Positions 33,697 to 43,069 of a stretch of 64,000 nt of DNA are shown here, piece by piece (position 1 is the first letter of the stretch; every line of letters starts with the position of its first letter). The DNA lies in the NCBI RefSeq assembly GCF_009792235.1, contig NZ_CP046973.1:2480001-2544000 (forward strand). The letters are read 5' to 3'. The DNA comes from Microcystis aeruginosa FD4 (lineage in GTDB: Bacteria > Cyanobacteriota > Cyanobacteriia > Cyanobacteriales > Microcystaceae). The position numbers and the translations under genes were made by a program. The notes beneath the pieces are model-generated. The model was not told the DNA's origin and ran no database searches. It was given only the letters and a program-made list of their open reading frames with translations.

Positions 33697-33911
33697 GGGT
33701 CTGCTGAAAAAGTTTTCCCTGGGGGCAGGGTGTGGGGTGTGGGGTGTGGGGTGTAGGGTTTTACCGATTTTCAGGTGGTCAACTACCTAATTTTCAGGGA
33801 AAAAGTACCTGAATTTTCCCCCCGATCACCCCTAGCTAAGGCACTTTTTGATGGGAAAAAAGTCTAAAAGTATTATCCAACAAGGTTTTTAGATTTATTC
33901 AGCAGACCCTA
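33695..33911 (-). mobile_element. TA-target MITE, copy 2 (inverted)
   Basis: TAGGGTCTGCTGAAAAA at the left and TTTATTCAGCAGACCCTA at the right are the copy's termini, in inverse orientation to 2994-3263 and 59722-59939. TA (or TATA) is repeated at both edges. It interrupts the IS1634-like transposase frame. Confidence 0.82.
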
Positions 33912-34009
33912 TATAGCGGTATGCAGTCGAATGAGGTATACTGCAACAAGCTATAAGTCAGTGTAGGCAAGACGATGGTCTGTATCTCACTCAAGCGAAT
34001 ACCGCTATA
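33912..34009. mobile_element. 98-bp mini-element with TATAGCGGTAT termini
   Basis: TATAGCGGTAT (33912-33922) and ATACCGCTATA (33999-34009) are perfect 11-bp inverted repeats. The element abuts the preceding MITE directly and is non-coding. Confidence 0.65.
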
Positions 34010-34157
34010 ACAAGGAATACCCAACAGTAGAAATCCTGAAATCAGGAGCAGTGGAAGAAGAAATTGAAACCAGACAACAGCCAATAAAAATTAGGCGTTG
34101 TCAGATAAAGAGATGAGAAGGCAAAATAGATAGAAACTCAATCAAGGAAAAAGAAGG

Positions 34158-34259
34158 AAGAAATGTCCAGAATGTCAAAGTGACCACATCAATAAAAATG
34201 GTCATCGTGGTCAAAAACAAAACTATATATGTGTAAACTGTGGTCGTCAGTTCATCTGA
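34158..34259 (+). pseudogene. IS1-type InsA zinc-ribbon remnant
   Basis: A short frame without a start encodes KKCPECQSDHINKNGHRGQ followed by a CVNCGRQF end. That is the C-x2-C...C-x2-C zinc ribbon with RQF typical of IS1-family InsA N-termini. It stops after 33 codons; the rest of the transposase is absent. Confidence 0.6.
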
Positions 34260-34384
34260 TAATGTGTTTCCATCTCTCCTCTGTCAGACGAATTAAAACC
34301 CCATTCTGATAAGTTGTATGAAGATTCATAGGTTCCGATTCAGTGCAAATAGACCTTTAAACCACACTTTCAACCCGATGAACC

Positions 34385-36286
34385 TTACTCCACCGTGACA
34401 CTTTTGGCTAAATTGCGCGGCTGATCCACGTCTAAACCGCGACGGGCTGCGATATGATAGGAGAGCAATTGTAGGGGAACTACTGTTAAAATTGGCGATA
34501 ATAATTCCTCAATTTCCGGCACACATAAGACATCATTAAAGACTTTCGGCGCTTCCGTATCACTATCAGCAACTACTCCCAATAACCGTGCATCCCTTGC
34601 TTTTGCTTCCTGTGCATTGGAGAGAACCTTATCATAAACTATCCCCGGCATCGCAATCGCTACTACGGGAACTTTTGCATCTAAAAGCGCAATCGGTCCG
34701 TGTTTCATTTCTCCAGCTGGATAGCCTTCCGCATGAATATAACTGATTTCTTTGAGTTTTAAAGCCCCTTCTAAGGCAATGGGGAAATTAATCCCCCGTC
34801 CCAAGAAAATAAAGTCTTGGGTGTCATTAAATTCATGGGCCAATTCTTCGATCGCTTTTTCCTGTGTTTCTAGGACAGTTTCGATCGATCTTGGCAGCGA
34901 TCTCATTTGATTAATAATTTCCTCGATTCTCTCTAAGGACAAAGTTTGACGACGATAGGATAAATCCAAAGCTAAGAGATAAAAACCCAATAACTGTGCT
35001 GTAAAACTCTTAGTTGCCGCCACCCCGATTTCGATCCCCGCCTGGGTATTAATAATCTGATCGACCATTTGTGCTAGGGTACTTTCGGGGCGATTAGTAA
35101 TCCCGATAATCCGGGCCTGATATTTTTTTTCTAATCCTAAACGACGCTGTTTTTCCGTTTCCAACGCCGCTAAAGTGTCGGCTGTTTCCCCCGATTGCGT
35201 CACCCCGATAGTTAAAGTATTGGGCATCAGTGGCGTGGGTGCATAACGAAATTCCGAGGCGTACTGTACCCTTGTGGGAATACCTGCCAACTGCTCGATC
35301 AAGTATTTACCGACTAAACTAGAGTGCCAACTGGTTCCACAGGCTAAAATCTGAATATGTTCTAAATTTTCGTAAATTTCTTCAGAAAAATTAATATTTA
35401 TCGGGTTGACATTATACTCATTTTGTGCTTTCCAATCGGGTTGTAGATAGGTCCCTAAACAGTCGCGCACCACTCCGGGTTGTTCGTAGATTTCCTTGAG
35501 CATGAAGTGACGATAACCCTGTTTTTCTACGGTTGTCGGACTCCAATCGAGGACTCTGGGGCTTTTACGGACTCTTTTCCCTTCAAAATTATAGATTTCT
35601 ACTCCCAAGGGTGTTAACCGAGCGATTTCGCCATTATCCAGGGACAGCACCGCCCGGGTATGGGGAACCAAAGCACTCACATCGGAGGCACAGAAAAACT
35701 CCCCTTGACCGAAACCGATGATTAAAGGAGCGTGTTGCCGCACGACAATCAATTCATCGGGATAATCGGGACTAATCACCCCTAGGGCAAAGGCTCCCTC
35801 TAAACGTTCAATTGCCCTTAAAACTGCCTTGAGGAAAGGACTCACCCCCAAGTATTCTTCATCGGTAGGCTTGGGTAGATAACTGGCGATTAGATGGGGA
35901 ATAACTTCTGTGTCGGTTTCCGAGTCAAATATACAGCCTTTCTCCTTTAATTCTGTTCTTAATACCTGAAAATTTTCGACAATCCCATTCTGTACCACTG
36001 CCACCCGTTGATTATTATCGGTGTGGGGATGGGCATTACTTTCTACGGGTTTGCCGTGGGTTGCCCAACGGGTGTGACCGATGCCAATTTGGGAGGGATT
36101 AACTTCCTGTTCTAATTTTTCCCGCAGATTGTAGAGTTTTCCCTGGGCGCGGACTCGATGTAATTCACCTTCGAGAATTGTGGCAATCCCTGCCGAATCA
36201 TAACCCCGATATTCTAAACGTTCCAATCCAGCTAGGAGAATATCGATCGCTGTTTGGGTTCCGATATAGCCAACAATTCCGCACAT
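34385..36286 (-). CDS. glmS: Glutamine-fructose-6-phosphate aminotransferase (isomerizing)
   Basis: This 633-residue enzyme makes glucosamine-6-phosphate, the entry to amino-sugar and cell wall synthesis. The N-terminal glutaminase starts MCGIVGYIG with catalytic Cys2, then GIGHTRWATHGKP. Two SIS domains follow (ILACGTSWHSS, GVTQSGETADTLAAL; FLGRGINFPIALEGALKLKE, HAEGYPAGEMKHGPIALLD) and the C-terminus is DQPRNLAKSVTVE. Length and motifs are complete. No glmS ribozyme-like sequence is apparent upstream, as expected outside Firmicutes. Confidence 0.96.
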   Translation of the reverse strand: MCGIVGYIGTQTAIDILLAGLERLEYRGYDSAGIATILEGELHRVRAQGKLYNLREKLEQEVNPSQIGIGHTRWATHGKPVESNAHPHTDNNQRVAVVQNGIVENFQVLRTELKEKGCIFDSETDTEVIPHLIASYLPKPTDEEYLGVSPFLKAVLRAIERLEGAFALGVISPDYPDELIVVRQHAPLIIGFGQGEFFCASDVSALVPHTRAVLSLDNGEIARLTPLGVEIYNFEGKRVRKSPRVLDWSPTTVEKQGYRHFMLKEIYEQPGVVRDCLGTYLQPDWKAQNEYNVNPININFSEEIYENLEHIQILACGTSWHSSLVGKYLIEQLAGIPTRVQYASEFRYAPTPLMPNTLTIGVTQSGETADTLAALETEKQRRLGLEKKYQARIIGITNRPESTLAQMVDQIINTQAGIEIGVAATKSFTAQLLGFYLLALDLSYRRQTLSLERIEEIINQMRSLPRSIETVLETQEKAIEELAHEFNDTQDFIFLGRGINFPIALEGALKLKEISYIHAEGYPAGEMKHGPIALLDAKVPVVAIAMPGIVYDKVLSNAQEAKARDARLLGVVADSDTEAPKVFNDVLCVPEIEELLSPILTVVPLQLLSYHIAARRGLDVDQPRNLAKSVTVE

Positions 36287-36825
36287 TCTTTCCCTGACCC
36301 CATTTAGGCTAAGTCCGATCTATTCTATCGCAAGCTTGACGCTTATTTGCTTAGAGGCTCAAGACGCAGGGGTAAGGGTAAAGTTTCCCTTTTAGGAGAT
36401 TGGGATGTGGGATGTGGGGAGAATAAATAAAAGCAATATATATCACTCAGCAGCATACTTTGTTCTTTTTGTCAAAAAAACTTTCTCTTTGCAACAAAAC
36501 TACATAATTAATTGATCAACGGGTTGGGTTTTAAAAGGCTCTTTAACCGCCATTTATTGCTGTTGCTGAATAGGTGAGTATAGATTTAGCAAAGGGTTTC
36601 AGGATCAGCAGACAGCTAAAAACCCAAAAAAGCACAGAAAAACCCATCATTTCATACTGCGAAATTATACCATAATCGCTGGAAGTATTGCAACCTCGTA
36701 AACAAATGACAATTATTTTCAATAAATTCTTAAGAAAAGATAAATATTGCGAAGTGTAAATTTAAATATTCTCAACTATTAACGCTTGTTTGATATAAAA
36801 AACTTATAAAAAGTGGTAATTTTTA

Positions 36826-36858
36826 CTGACTGATGACTGATGACTGATTACTGATTAA
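36826..36858. repeat. Heptamer repeat array
   Basis: Units of ACTGATG/ATTACTG occur in tandem. Confidence 0.7.
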
Positions 36859-37019
36859 GTAGTCGTGCAAAATTAATTTCCTAGTCGAGACAGGAGACGG
36901 GAGACGGGAGACGGGATAAAGCTATTAGGGATCGGATTTGAGGTTTCAGTTCTCTGTTTGCTCACCACCGCAGAAGTCTGACGGAGTAGTGGCTTAGATG
37001 TGTAATTAATTGTGCTTAG

Positions 37020-37078
37020 ATACTGACTGATCACTGATTACTGATTACTGATTACTGATCACTGATTACTGACTGAGG
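37020..37078. repeat. Heptamer repeat array downstream of adk
   Basis: About eight tandem units of ACTGATC/ACTGATT run right up to the adk stop codon. Confidence 0.8.
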
Positions 37079-37084
37079 ATAACT

Positions 37085-37651
37085 TTACCCAGGAGTGACA
37101 ACTGCTGTTAAAGCGGCAGTAACCGCGTCCATCGATTGATTACCGTCGATCTGGTTAAGAGTCCCTTTTTGACCGTAATAATCTAAAACGGGGGCAGTTT
37201 GGTCGATATAAACCTGTAGGCGACGGGCGATCGTTTCTTGAGTATCATCTTGACGACCCCGTTGCATGAGACGCTCAATCAAGACCGTATCCGGTACAGC
37301 CAAATTAACCACATAAGTGTAACTATCAGCCAATTCTTCCAGTAATGCGTCTAAAAAGCTCGCCTGTGCCACCGTGCGGGGAAAACCATCAAGAATCCAA
37401 CCCTTAGCACTGTCAGGCTGTTTTAAACGTTCCTGAATTAAACCTAATAACAACTCATCGGGGACTAATTCGCCCTTTTCCACATAAGCTTGTGCTTGCT
37501 GACCAAGTTCTGTCTTCTCTGTAATTGCTTGACGTAAAATTTCACCGGTAGAAATATGGGGAATCGTCAGAGATTCCGCTAATTTTGCCGCTTGGGTCCC
37601 TTTTCCCGATCCGGGCGGTCCCAAAAATATCACACCGATCCGTTTGCTCAT
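37085..37651 (-). CDS. adk: Adenylate kinase
   Basis: This 188-residue short-form enzyme (no zinc LID insertion) interconverts ATP, ADP and AMP. It has P-loop FLGPPGSGKGTQA, AMP-site HISTGEILRQA, WILDGFPRT and RGRQDDTQETIARRL. It is last in the ribosomal protein operon, 70 bp after secY. Confidence 0.96.
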   Translation of the reverse strand: MSKRIGVIFLGPPGSGKGTQAAKLAESLTIPHISTGEILRQAITEKTELGQQAQAYVEKGELVPDELLLGLIQERLKQPDSAKGWILDGFPRTVAQASFLDALLEELADSYTYVVNLAVPDTVLIERLMQRGRQDDTQETIARRLQVYIDQTAPVLDYYGQKGTLNQIDGNQSMDAVTAALTAVVTPG

Positions 37652-37721
37652 GGATTAAATATAGGGTTTTAAGGGAAAAAATAACCAGTAACCGCTAAAA
37701 GGTCACTGGCTAACTATCTAA

Positions 37722-39041
37722 CTACCGTTTAATCATGTCCTCATAGCGTTGAGACATGACATAGGTTTGAATTTGTTTCGCCGTATCGATCGCCACCCCC
37801 ACCAGAATTAACAGGGAAGTTGCCCCTAAACCGCGAAAAGTGGTGACACCGGTAGCGCTTTCTACTACAGTCGGCACAGTAGCCACCAAACTTAAAAACA
37901 GAGCGCCCAAAAGGGTGAGACGATTCAGCACCCCTTCCAGATAATTAGTGGTAGCGGTCCCAGGACGAATACCCGGAATACTGGCCCCCATTTTTTTCAG
38001 GTTTTGGGACATATCTTTGGGGTTAACGATCAGGGAAGCGTAGAAGAAACTAAAACCGAGAATTAGTAAGCTATAAAAAGCCACATAACCCCAACTATCG
38101 GGACGCAGGGCATTAACCAACTGGACTAAAACCTGACCAACCGGGTTATCCGTGGGTAAAGCTTGCACCAATTGGAAAGGTAACACCAACACTGCGGAGG
38201 CGAAAATAATCGGCATCACGCCCCCCTGATTGAGTCGTAGGGGTAGATAACTGGTTCTTTCCCGATAGAGACGACGACCGACCTGACGACGGGCAGAAAC
38301 AATCGGAATCCGACGGGTTCCTTCCTGAACAAAAACAATGCCAATAATCATCACCAAGAAAACCAGCAAGAGAATCACCACTTGAGCGATCGCTTGTCGG
38401 CCACCCTGTTGAGCAAAAGTAATCGTATCACCGAGGGTTTTCGGTAAAACAGCGACAATATTCACAAAAATCAGCAAAGATGCTCCATTTCCCAGACCGC
38501 GTTCCGTAATCAGTTCCGAAATCCACATCACGAACATAGAACCGGCCACTAAAGCGAGAACCGTAGCAGCGATCGAGGGTAAAGTTCCAGCCACAACGCC
38601 GTTAGCGACTAATAAACCGAGAGTAATACCGATACTTTGAATAATTGCCCAACCAAAGGCAATATAACGGGTAATTTGGGCAATTTTCCGCCGTCCTGCT
38701 TCTCCTTCATTTTTCTGTAAATCTTCCAAAGAAGGAAGGGCAGCGGTGAGCAGTTGCACGATAATTGAGGCGTTGATATAGGGAAGAATGCCTAGTGCAA
38801 AAATCCCTAACGTCGATAATCCTCCCCCGGTAAACAGGTCAAGGATTCCCAAAGCGGCGTTACCTTGAATAATTTCTGCTAATCTTGCCCGATCCAAACC
38901 GGGTATCGGTACAAACATCCCAAAACGGAGCAGAATCAGTAAACCCAATGTAATCAACAAGCGACCGCGTAAACCGGCCGCCTGTGCCATTTGCATAAAC
39001 GTTTCCTGTGCCGTGGGAGCCTTATCACGACTGACGACCAT
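37722..39041 (-). CDS. secY: Preprotein translocase subunit SecY
   Basis: This 439-residue protein has ten membrane segments and SecY signatures GLDRARLAEIIQGNAALGIL, LGILPYINASIIVQLLT and MWISELITERGLGNGASLLI. It forms the protein-conducting channel. It lies between rplO and adk; a 267-bp repeat-rich gap separates it from rplO. Confidence 0.96.
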   Translation of the reverse strand: MVVSRDKAPTAQETFMQMAQAAGLRGRLLITLGLLILLRFGMFVPIPGLDRARLAEIIQGNAALGILDLFTGGGLSTLGIFALGILPYINASIIVQLLTAALPSLEDLQKNEGEAGRRKIAQITRYIAFGWAIIQSIGITLGLLVANGVVAGTLPSIAATVLALVAGSMFVMWISELITERGLGNGASLLIFVNIVAVLPKTLGDTITFAQQGGRQAIAQVVILLLVFLVMIIGIVFVQEGTRRIPIVSARRQVGRRLYRERTSYLPLRLNQGGVMPIIFASAVLVLPFQLVQALPTDNPVGQVLVQLVNALRPDSWGYVAFYSLLILGFSFFYASLIVNPKDMSQNLKKMGASIPGIRPGTATTNYLEGVLNRLTLLGALFLSLVATVPTVVESATGVTTFRGLGATSLLILVGVAIDTAKQIQTYVMSQRYEDMIKR

Positions 39042-39154
39042 TAACAGTTACCTCTAGTGCAGTTTTTTTATGGGAAAAAGTAATCGAGGGGGAAAACTTT
39101 CTCGATTTTTTTAAGATTTCCCCTGTCTTTCTTATGATATAGCAATCAGGTCTT

Positions 39155-39300
39155 GGGGGTTGGGTGTTAGGGTGTGGGGTGTAGGGTGTGGGGTGTGGGG
39201 GGGTCACTGCGTGCGCGTTGCGGGGGAAGAATAAATAAAAATAATCTCCTGTCTCCCGTCTCCCGTCTCCCGTCTCCTGTCTCCTGTCTCCTAATCTCCT
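39155..39300. repeat. Minisatellites between rplO and secY
   Basis: Two arrays lie inside the ribosomal operon: GTGGGGT/GTAGGGT units at about 39155-39200, and CTCCTGT/CTCCCGT units (period 7) at 39243-39300. They sit in transcribed spacer. Confidence 0.8.
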
Positions 39301-39308
39301 GGGGAAAT

Positions 39309-39752
39309 TTATATCTCTTCCCAAGTACCTTGAGCGGCGGTAATTTTCTCTTTAGCACTATTGCTAAAAGCGGCGGCCTTAACCTTGAGGGGAACGGTAA
39401 TTTCACCATCACCCAAAACTTTTAAAGGGCCGTCGTTGCTGGTGAGAATTTTAGCTTCTAGGAGACTTTCCAGGGTAACTTCCGTATTAGCGGGTAAAGA
39501 AGCTAATTTTTTCAGATTAACGATTGTGTATTGACGGGGGTTAACCAAAGGAAAATGCTTTAATTTCGGCACCCGACGATAGAGGGGCATTTGTCCCCCC
39601 TCAAAACCGGGACGAGTCCCCGTCCCAGAGCGAGATTTTTGTCCGCGCATTCCCAGACCGCAACTAGCGCCCTGGCCGGCCGAGACACCCCGTCCCACAC
39701 GACGACGGCGTTTAGTGGACCCCGGTTGGGGGGCGATTTCGTGGAGTTTCAT
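39309..39752 (-). CDS. rplO: 50S ribosomal protein L15
   Basis: This 147-residue protein has MKLHEIAPQPGSTKRRRRVG at the N-terminus and GMRGQKSRSGTGTRPGFEGG in the glycine-rich part. It lies 10 bp after rpsE. Confidence 0.95.
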   Translation of the reverse strand: MKLHEIAPQPGSTKRRRRVGRGVSAGQGASCGLGMRGQKSRSGTGTRPGFEGGQMPLYRRVPKLKHFPLVNPRQYTIVNLKKLASLPANTEVTLESLLEAKILTSNDGPLKVLGDGEITVPLKVKAAAFSNSAKEKITAAQGTWEEI

Positions 39753-39762
39753 GGTGATTTCT

Positions 39763-40284
39763 TTAAGTGTACAGATGTTCTACAGATACGCCTCGATCCT
39801 TGGCCACTTCCGAGAAAGTGCGGAGGGTTTCCAGGGCGTTAACGGCGGCTCTAGCGTTATTGAGGGGGTTATCGCTACCGAGTTGTTTAGCGAGGATATT
39901 TTTCACCCCAGCTAATTCCAAAACGGTACGGACAGCACCCCCAGCAATAACCCCAGTCCCCGGAGCAGCCGGACGCATGAGCACTTGAGCGCCACCGGAA
40001 GCCCCCCGGGTAAGGTGAGTGATAGAACTAGCCTTAGTTAAGGAGACTTCAATTAGTTGTTTTTTGCCATCGGCCACGCCTTTACGGACGGCCCCGATAA
40101 CATCCCCTGCTTTGCCGACTCCCACTCCCACCTGGCCGTTTTCATTACCGACCACGACGATAGCCCGGAAGCTGAGTTTTTTACCACCCTTAACCACTTT
40201 ACTAACCCGGCGGATCTGGATGACCCGCTCTTGCCAAGTGGTTTCTTTTTCTTTTTCGCGGTTGCCTTTGCGACGTTTTGCCAT
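39763..40284 (-). CDS. rpsE: 30S ribosomal protein S5
   Basis: This 173-residue protein has the double-stranded RNA-binding domain signature GGKKLSFRAIVVVGNENGQV and APGTGVIAGGAVRTVLELAG. It contributes to decoding accuracy. Confidence 0.95.
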   Translation of the reverse strand: MAKRRKGNREKEKETTWQERVIQIRRVSKVVKGGKKLSFRAIVVVGNENGQVGVGVGKAGDVIGAVRKGVADGKKQLIEVSLTKASSITHLTRGASGGAQVLMRPAAPGTGVIAGGAVRTVLELAGVKNILAKQLGSDNPLNNARAAVNALETLRTFSEVAKDRGVSVEHLYT

Positions 40285-40310
40285 AGTTTTATCAGTGTTG
40301 AAAGGATATT

Positions 40311-40673
40311 TTAGAAGTTTAAGCCGGCTGACCGAGCCGCTTCTGCTAAGGCTTTGACGCGACCGTGATAGAGATTGCCACCGCGATCAAAAACCACTTG
40401 TTCAATGCCTCTTTCTAGGGCCCGTTGGGCCACCAGTTTACCCACGGCAGCTGAGGCTTCTTGGGTAGCGGTGGATGCTAATTCCCCGCGCAAGGTGGCC
40501 TCTAGGGTAGAAGCGGCCGCGAGGGTATGTTGGGCTACGTCGTCGATAATTTGGGCGTAGATGTGGTTATTAGAACGAAATACGGATAAACGGGGCCGTT
40601 CAGCAGTGCCACTAAGTTTGCGACGCACACGCTGGTGACGACGACGGACTGATTCTTTGCGACTAAGTTTCAT
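40311..40673 (-). CDS. rplR: 50S ribosomal protein L18
   Basis: This 120-residue protein has RPRLSVFRSNNHIYAQIIDD, then VFDRGGNLYHGRVKALAEAA at the C-terminus. It binds 5S rRNA. It lies 3 bp after rplF. Confidence 0.95.
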   Translation of the reverse strand: MKLSRKESVRRRHQRVRRKLSGTAERPRLSVFRSNNHIYAQIIDDVAQHTLAAASTLEATLRGELASTATQEASAAVGKLVAQRALERGIEQVVFDRGGNLYHGRVKALAEAARSAGLNF

Positions 40674-40676
40674 GGT

Positions 40677-41237
40677 TTATTTTTTACCTCCTTTACCGCC
40701 TTTACCGCCAGCTTTACCAACTTTGCGACGGACGACTTCACCAAGATAGCGAATCCCTTTTCCTTTATAAGGTTCGGGGGGACGAACTTCGCGGATTTTA
40801 GCGGCAATGTTACCGACCGCTTCTTTGTCGATGCCACTGACGATAACTTGGGTGTTGTTTTCTACGGCGACGGAAACACCATCGGGCATCTCCATTTCCA
40901 CGGGTTTACTGTAACCAACATTAAGAACTAATTTACTACCCTGCGCCTGGGCGCGGTAGCCTACCCCTTGGATATCGAGGCGTTTTTGAAAGCCCGTAGC
41001 GACTCCTTCCACCATGTTGGCCACTAGGGTTCTACAGAGTCCATGGCGTTCTCTGGCGGTACGCGAATCGTCTTGACGGGTAACGAGGATGGTTTCGCCA
41101 TCTTTATTGATGGCGACGGCGGTGGGTAGGGTTCTCTGGAGAGTTCCTTTGGGCCCTTTCACCGTCACGGTAGCACCATCGATATCGACGGTGACTTTAT
41201 TGGGAATAGGAATCGGGCGTTTGCCAATACGAGACAT
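40677..41237 (-). CDS. rplF: 50S ribosomal protein L6
   Basis: This 186-residue protein starts MSRIGKRPIPIPNKV. It has two L6 folds, the signature PEPYKGKGIRYLGEVVRRK and a lysine/glycine-rich tail. Confidence 0.95.
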   Translation of the reverse strand: MSRIGKRPIPIPNKVTVDIDGATVTVKGPKGTLQRTLPTAVAINKDGETILVTRQDDSRTARERHGLCRTLVANMVEGVATGFQKRLDIQGVGYRAQAQGSKLVLNVGYSKPVEMEMPDGVSVAVENNTQVIVSGIDKEAVGNIAAKIREVRPPEPYKGKGIRYLGEVVRRKVGKAGGKGGKGGKK

Positions 41238-41238
41238 A

Positions 41239-41345
41239 ACAGTTATCAGTTATCAGTGGGTCAGTTATCACCGGAAGAGTTATCAGTGGGTCAGCTATCA
41301 GTTATCAGTTATCAGTTATCAGTTATCAGTCATCAGTGATCAGAT
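41239..41345. repeat. CAGTTAT heptamer array upstream of rplF
   Basis: Tandem CAGTTAT units with some CAGTGGG variants occupy the rpsH-rplF spacer. Confidence 0.85.
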
Positions 41346-41462
41346 TTGAGTATTAAGTGAGTAGTATTAAATAGCAGTTTCCTGCTGTCTTTTCACTGAA
41401 TCACTGTTTACTGTTTACTGTTTACTGTTCACTGTTTACTGATCACTGTTCACTTATTTACC
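41313..41462. repeat. 150-bp direct repeat flanking rpsH, copy 1
   Basis: Matches 41903-42052 with a single difference (T at 41412 versus G at 42002). It contains a unique core (CAGATTTGAGTATTAAGTGA and onward) between heptamer arrays and reaches into the rpsH stop codon. Confidence 0.9.
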
Positions 41463-41859
41463 AGATGTAGCAAAGGACTTCGCCGCCAACGTTTTGTTTA
41501 CGCGCTTCGCGATCGGTCATAATGCCTTTAGAGGTGGAAACAATGGCGATGCCAATGCCACCGAGGACGCGAGGTAAGTCTTTACTATTGGAATAAACTC
41601 GCAGGCCCGGTTTACTGACTCTGGTGAGGGTAGTAATGATCGGTTGACGGTTTTTGCCTTTATATTTGAGGGAAAGAACTAATTGAGATTTAATCCCCTC
41701 ACCCACTTCCTCAAAGTCAGCAATAAAGCCTTCGTCTTTGAGAACTTGAGCAATACTGCGCGTCATCCGCGTGGTGGGAATTTGAGTAGTGGTCTGCCGA
41801 ACCGCGCAAGCGTTACGGATGCGGGTCAGCATATCCGAAATGGTATCGTTAGCAGACAT
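41458..41859 (-). CDS. rpsH: 30S ribosomal protein S8
   Basis: This 133-residue protein starts SANDTISDMLTRIRNACAV and has the C-terminal signature GGIGIAIVSTSKGIMTDREA. Both flanking spacers carry the same 150-bp repeat. The final stop codon lies within the downstream copy. Confidence 0.95.
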   Translation of the reverse strand: MSANDTISDMLTRIRNACAVRQTTTQIPTTRMTRSIAQVLKDEGFIADFEEVGEGIKSQLVLSLKYKGKNRQPIITTLTRVSKPGLRVYSNSKDLPRVLGGIGIAIVSTSKGIMTDREARKQNVGGEVLCYIW

Positions 41860-41902
41860 GAATTACCTGTTTTTCTCCTAAATTGGGATCAACATCAGTG
41901 GT

Positions 41903-42052
41903 CAGTTATCAGTTATCAGTCATCAGTGATCAGATTTGAGTATTAAGTGAGTAGTATTAAATAGCAGTTTCCTGCTGTCTTTTCACTGAATCACTGTTTA
42001 CGGTTTACTGTTTACTGTTCACTGTTTACTGATCACTGTTCACTTATTTACC
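41903..42052. repeat. 150-bp direct repeat flanking rpsH, copy 2
   Basis: Second copy, in the rplE-rpsH spacer, in the same orientation as 41313-41462. Confidence 0.9.
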
Positions 42053-42081
42053 GGTCACTGTTTACTTTTCTCTTGATTGAT

Positions 42082-42621
42082 TTATCTAAAGGGCATTCCC
42101 ATCTCTTTGAGGAGGGCGCGTCCTTCTTCGTCGTTTTTAGCGGTGGTGATGATTGAGATGTCCATCCCGCGAATTTGATCGATTTTGTCGTATTCAATTT
42201 CGGGGAAGATCAACTGTTCACGAATGCCTAAACTGTAGTTACCACGACCATCAAAACTGTTACCGCTGATACCGCGAAAGTCGCGAATACGTGGTAAGGC
42301 CAGATTAATTAGACGGTCTAAAAAAGCGTACATTCGATCGCCGCGCAATGTCACCATCACACCCACGGGCATTCCTTCGCGAATTTTGAAGCCAGCGATC
42401 GCTTTTTTAGCTCTAGTCACTACCGGTTGTTGTCCGGTGATGGTGGACAGTTCCTCCTTGGAAGACTCCAAAGCTTTGGCGTTCTGTGAAGCTTCCCCAA
42501 GGCCGCGGTTAACAGTAATTTTGATAACTTTAGGTACTTGGTGGATATTGGTATAACCAAATTGTTCTTTCAGTTTCGGAACAATGGTTTCTTGATAGGT
42601 GGTTTTTAGTTTTTGGCTCAT
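42082..42621 (-). CDS. rplE: 50S ribosomal protein L5
   Basis: This 179-residue protein has KVIKITVNRGLGEASQNAKA and LPRIRDFRGISGNSFDGRGN. It binds 5S rRNA with L18. Confidence 0.95.
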   Translation of the reverse strand: MSQKLKTTYQETIVPKLKEQFGYTNIHQVPKVIKITVNRGLGEASQNAKALESSKEELSTITGQQPVVTRAKKAIAGFKIREGMPVGVMVTLRGDRMYAFLDRLINLALPRIRDFRGISGNSFDGRGNYSLGIREQLIFPEIEYDKIDQIRGMDISIITTAKNDEEGRALLKEMGMPFR

Positions 42622-42675
42622 AGTTTTGCTGCTTGCTTTTCCTGGGCTTGGTCAGGAACTAGAATTGATGGGAAA

Positions 42676-43029
42676 CTAATCAATAATTTCGCCAGTTTTC
42701 TTCAGTATCCGCACTTTCCGACCGTCTTCGGTAAAGGTATAACCCACCCGACTGGCGATTTTTTTCTTCTCGGAATAGAGCATCACTTTGGAACTGTGAA
42801 TCGGTGCTTCGTAGGTAAGGATTTGACCCGATTCCCCTTCCTGTTGGGGTTTAGTATGTTTGGTGCGGATATTAACTCCTTTGACCACCACGGTACTTTC
42901 TTGGGGTAAGGCCCGTAAAATTTCGCCCACTTTGCCCTTATCGGAACCGGCGATTACTTGCACAACATCCCCTTTTTTAACGTGCATTTTTTGCCTTTGG
43001 GGTGGGGTTTGACTGTTTTTCTTACTCAT
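42676..43029 (-). CDS. rplX: 50S ribosomal protein L24
   Basis: This 117-residue protein has the KOW motif KKGDVVQVIAGSDKGKVGEI, then VVVKGVNIRTKHTKPQQEGE. It initiates large-subunit assembly. Confidence 0.95.
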   Translation of the reverse strand: MSKKNSQTPPQRQKMHVKKGDVVQVIAGSDKGKVGEILRALPQESTVVVKGVNIRTKHTKPQQEGESGQILTYEAPIHSSKVMLYSEKKKIASRVGYTFTEDGRKVRILKKTGEIID

Positions 43030-43069
43030 TTTTTTTGACCTCCGATTGCCTTTATACTTCTGACTTTGA

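Larger units (their letters stand above)
36290..37084. other. 795-bp non-coding region between glmS and adk, repeat-rich
   Basis: No gene is seen; infA, rpmJ and other genes that usually follow adk are absent. It contains heptamer arrays (ACTGATG/ATTACTG units at about 36826-36858 and 37020-37078), a short GAGACGG array (36886-36916) and TCGTGCAAAATTAATTTCCTAG (36863 onward), which looks like a dispersed repeat edge. The AT-rich part at 36460-36790 may hold the glmS promoter, but I cannot place it. Confidence 0.5.

Noticed and set aside
36863..36905. glmS-type ribozyme or riboswitch upstream of glmS
   Set aside because: The sequence here is dispersed-repeat DNA and lies too far from the glmS start at 36286; no conserved ribozyme core was found.
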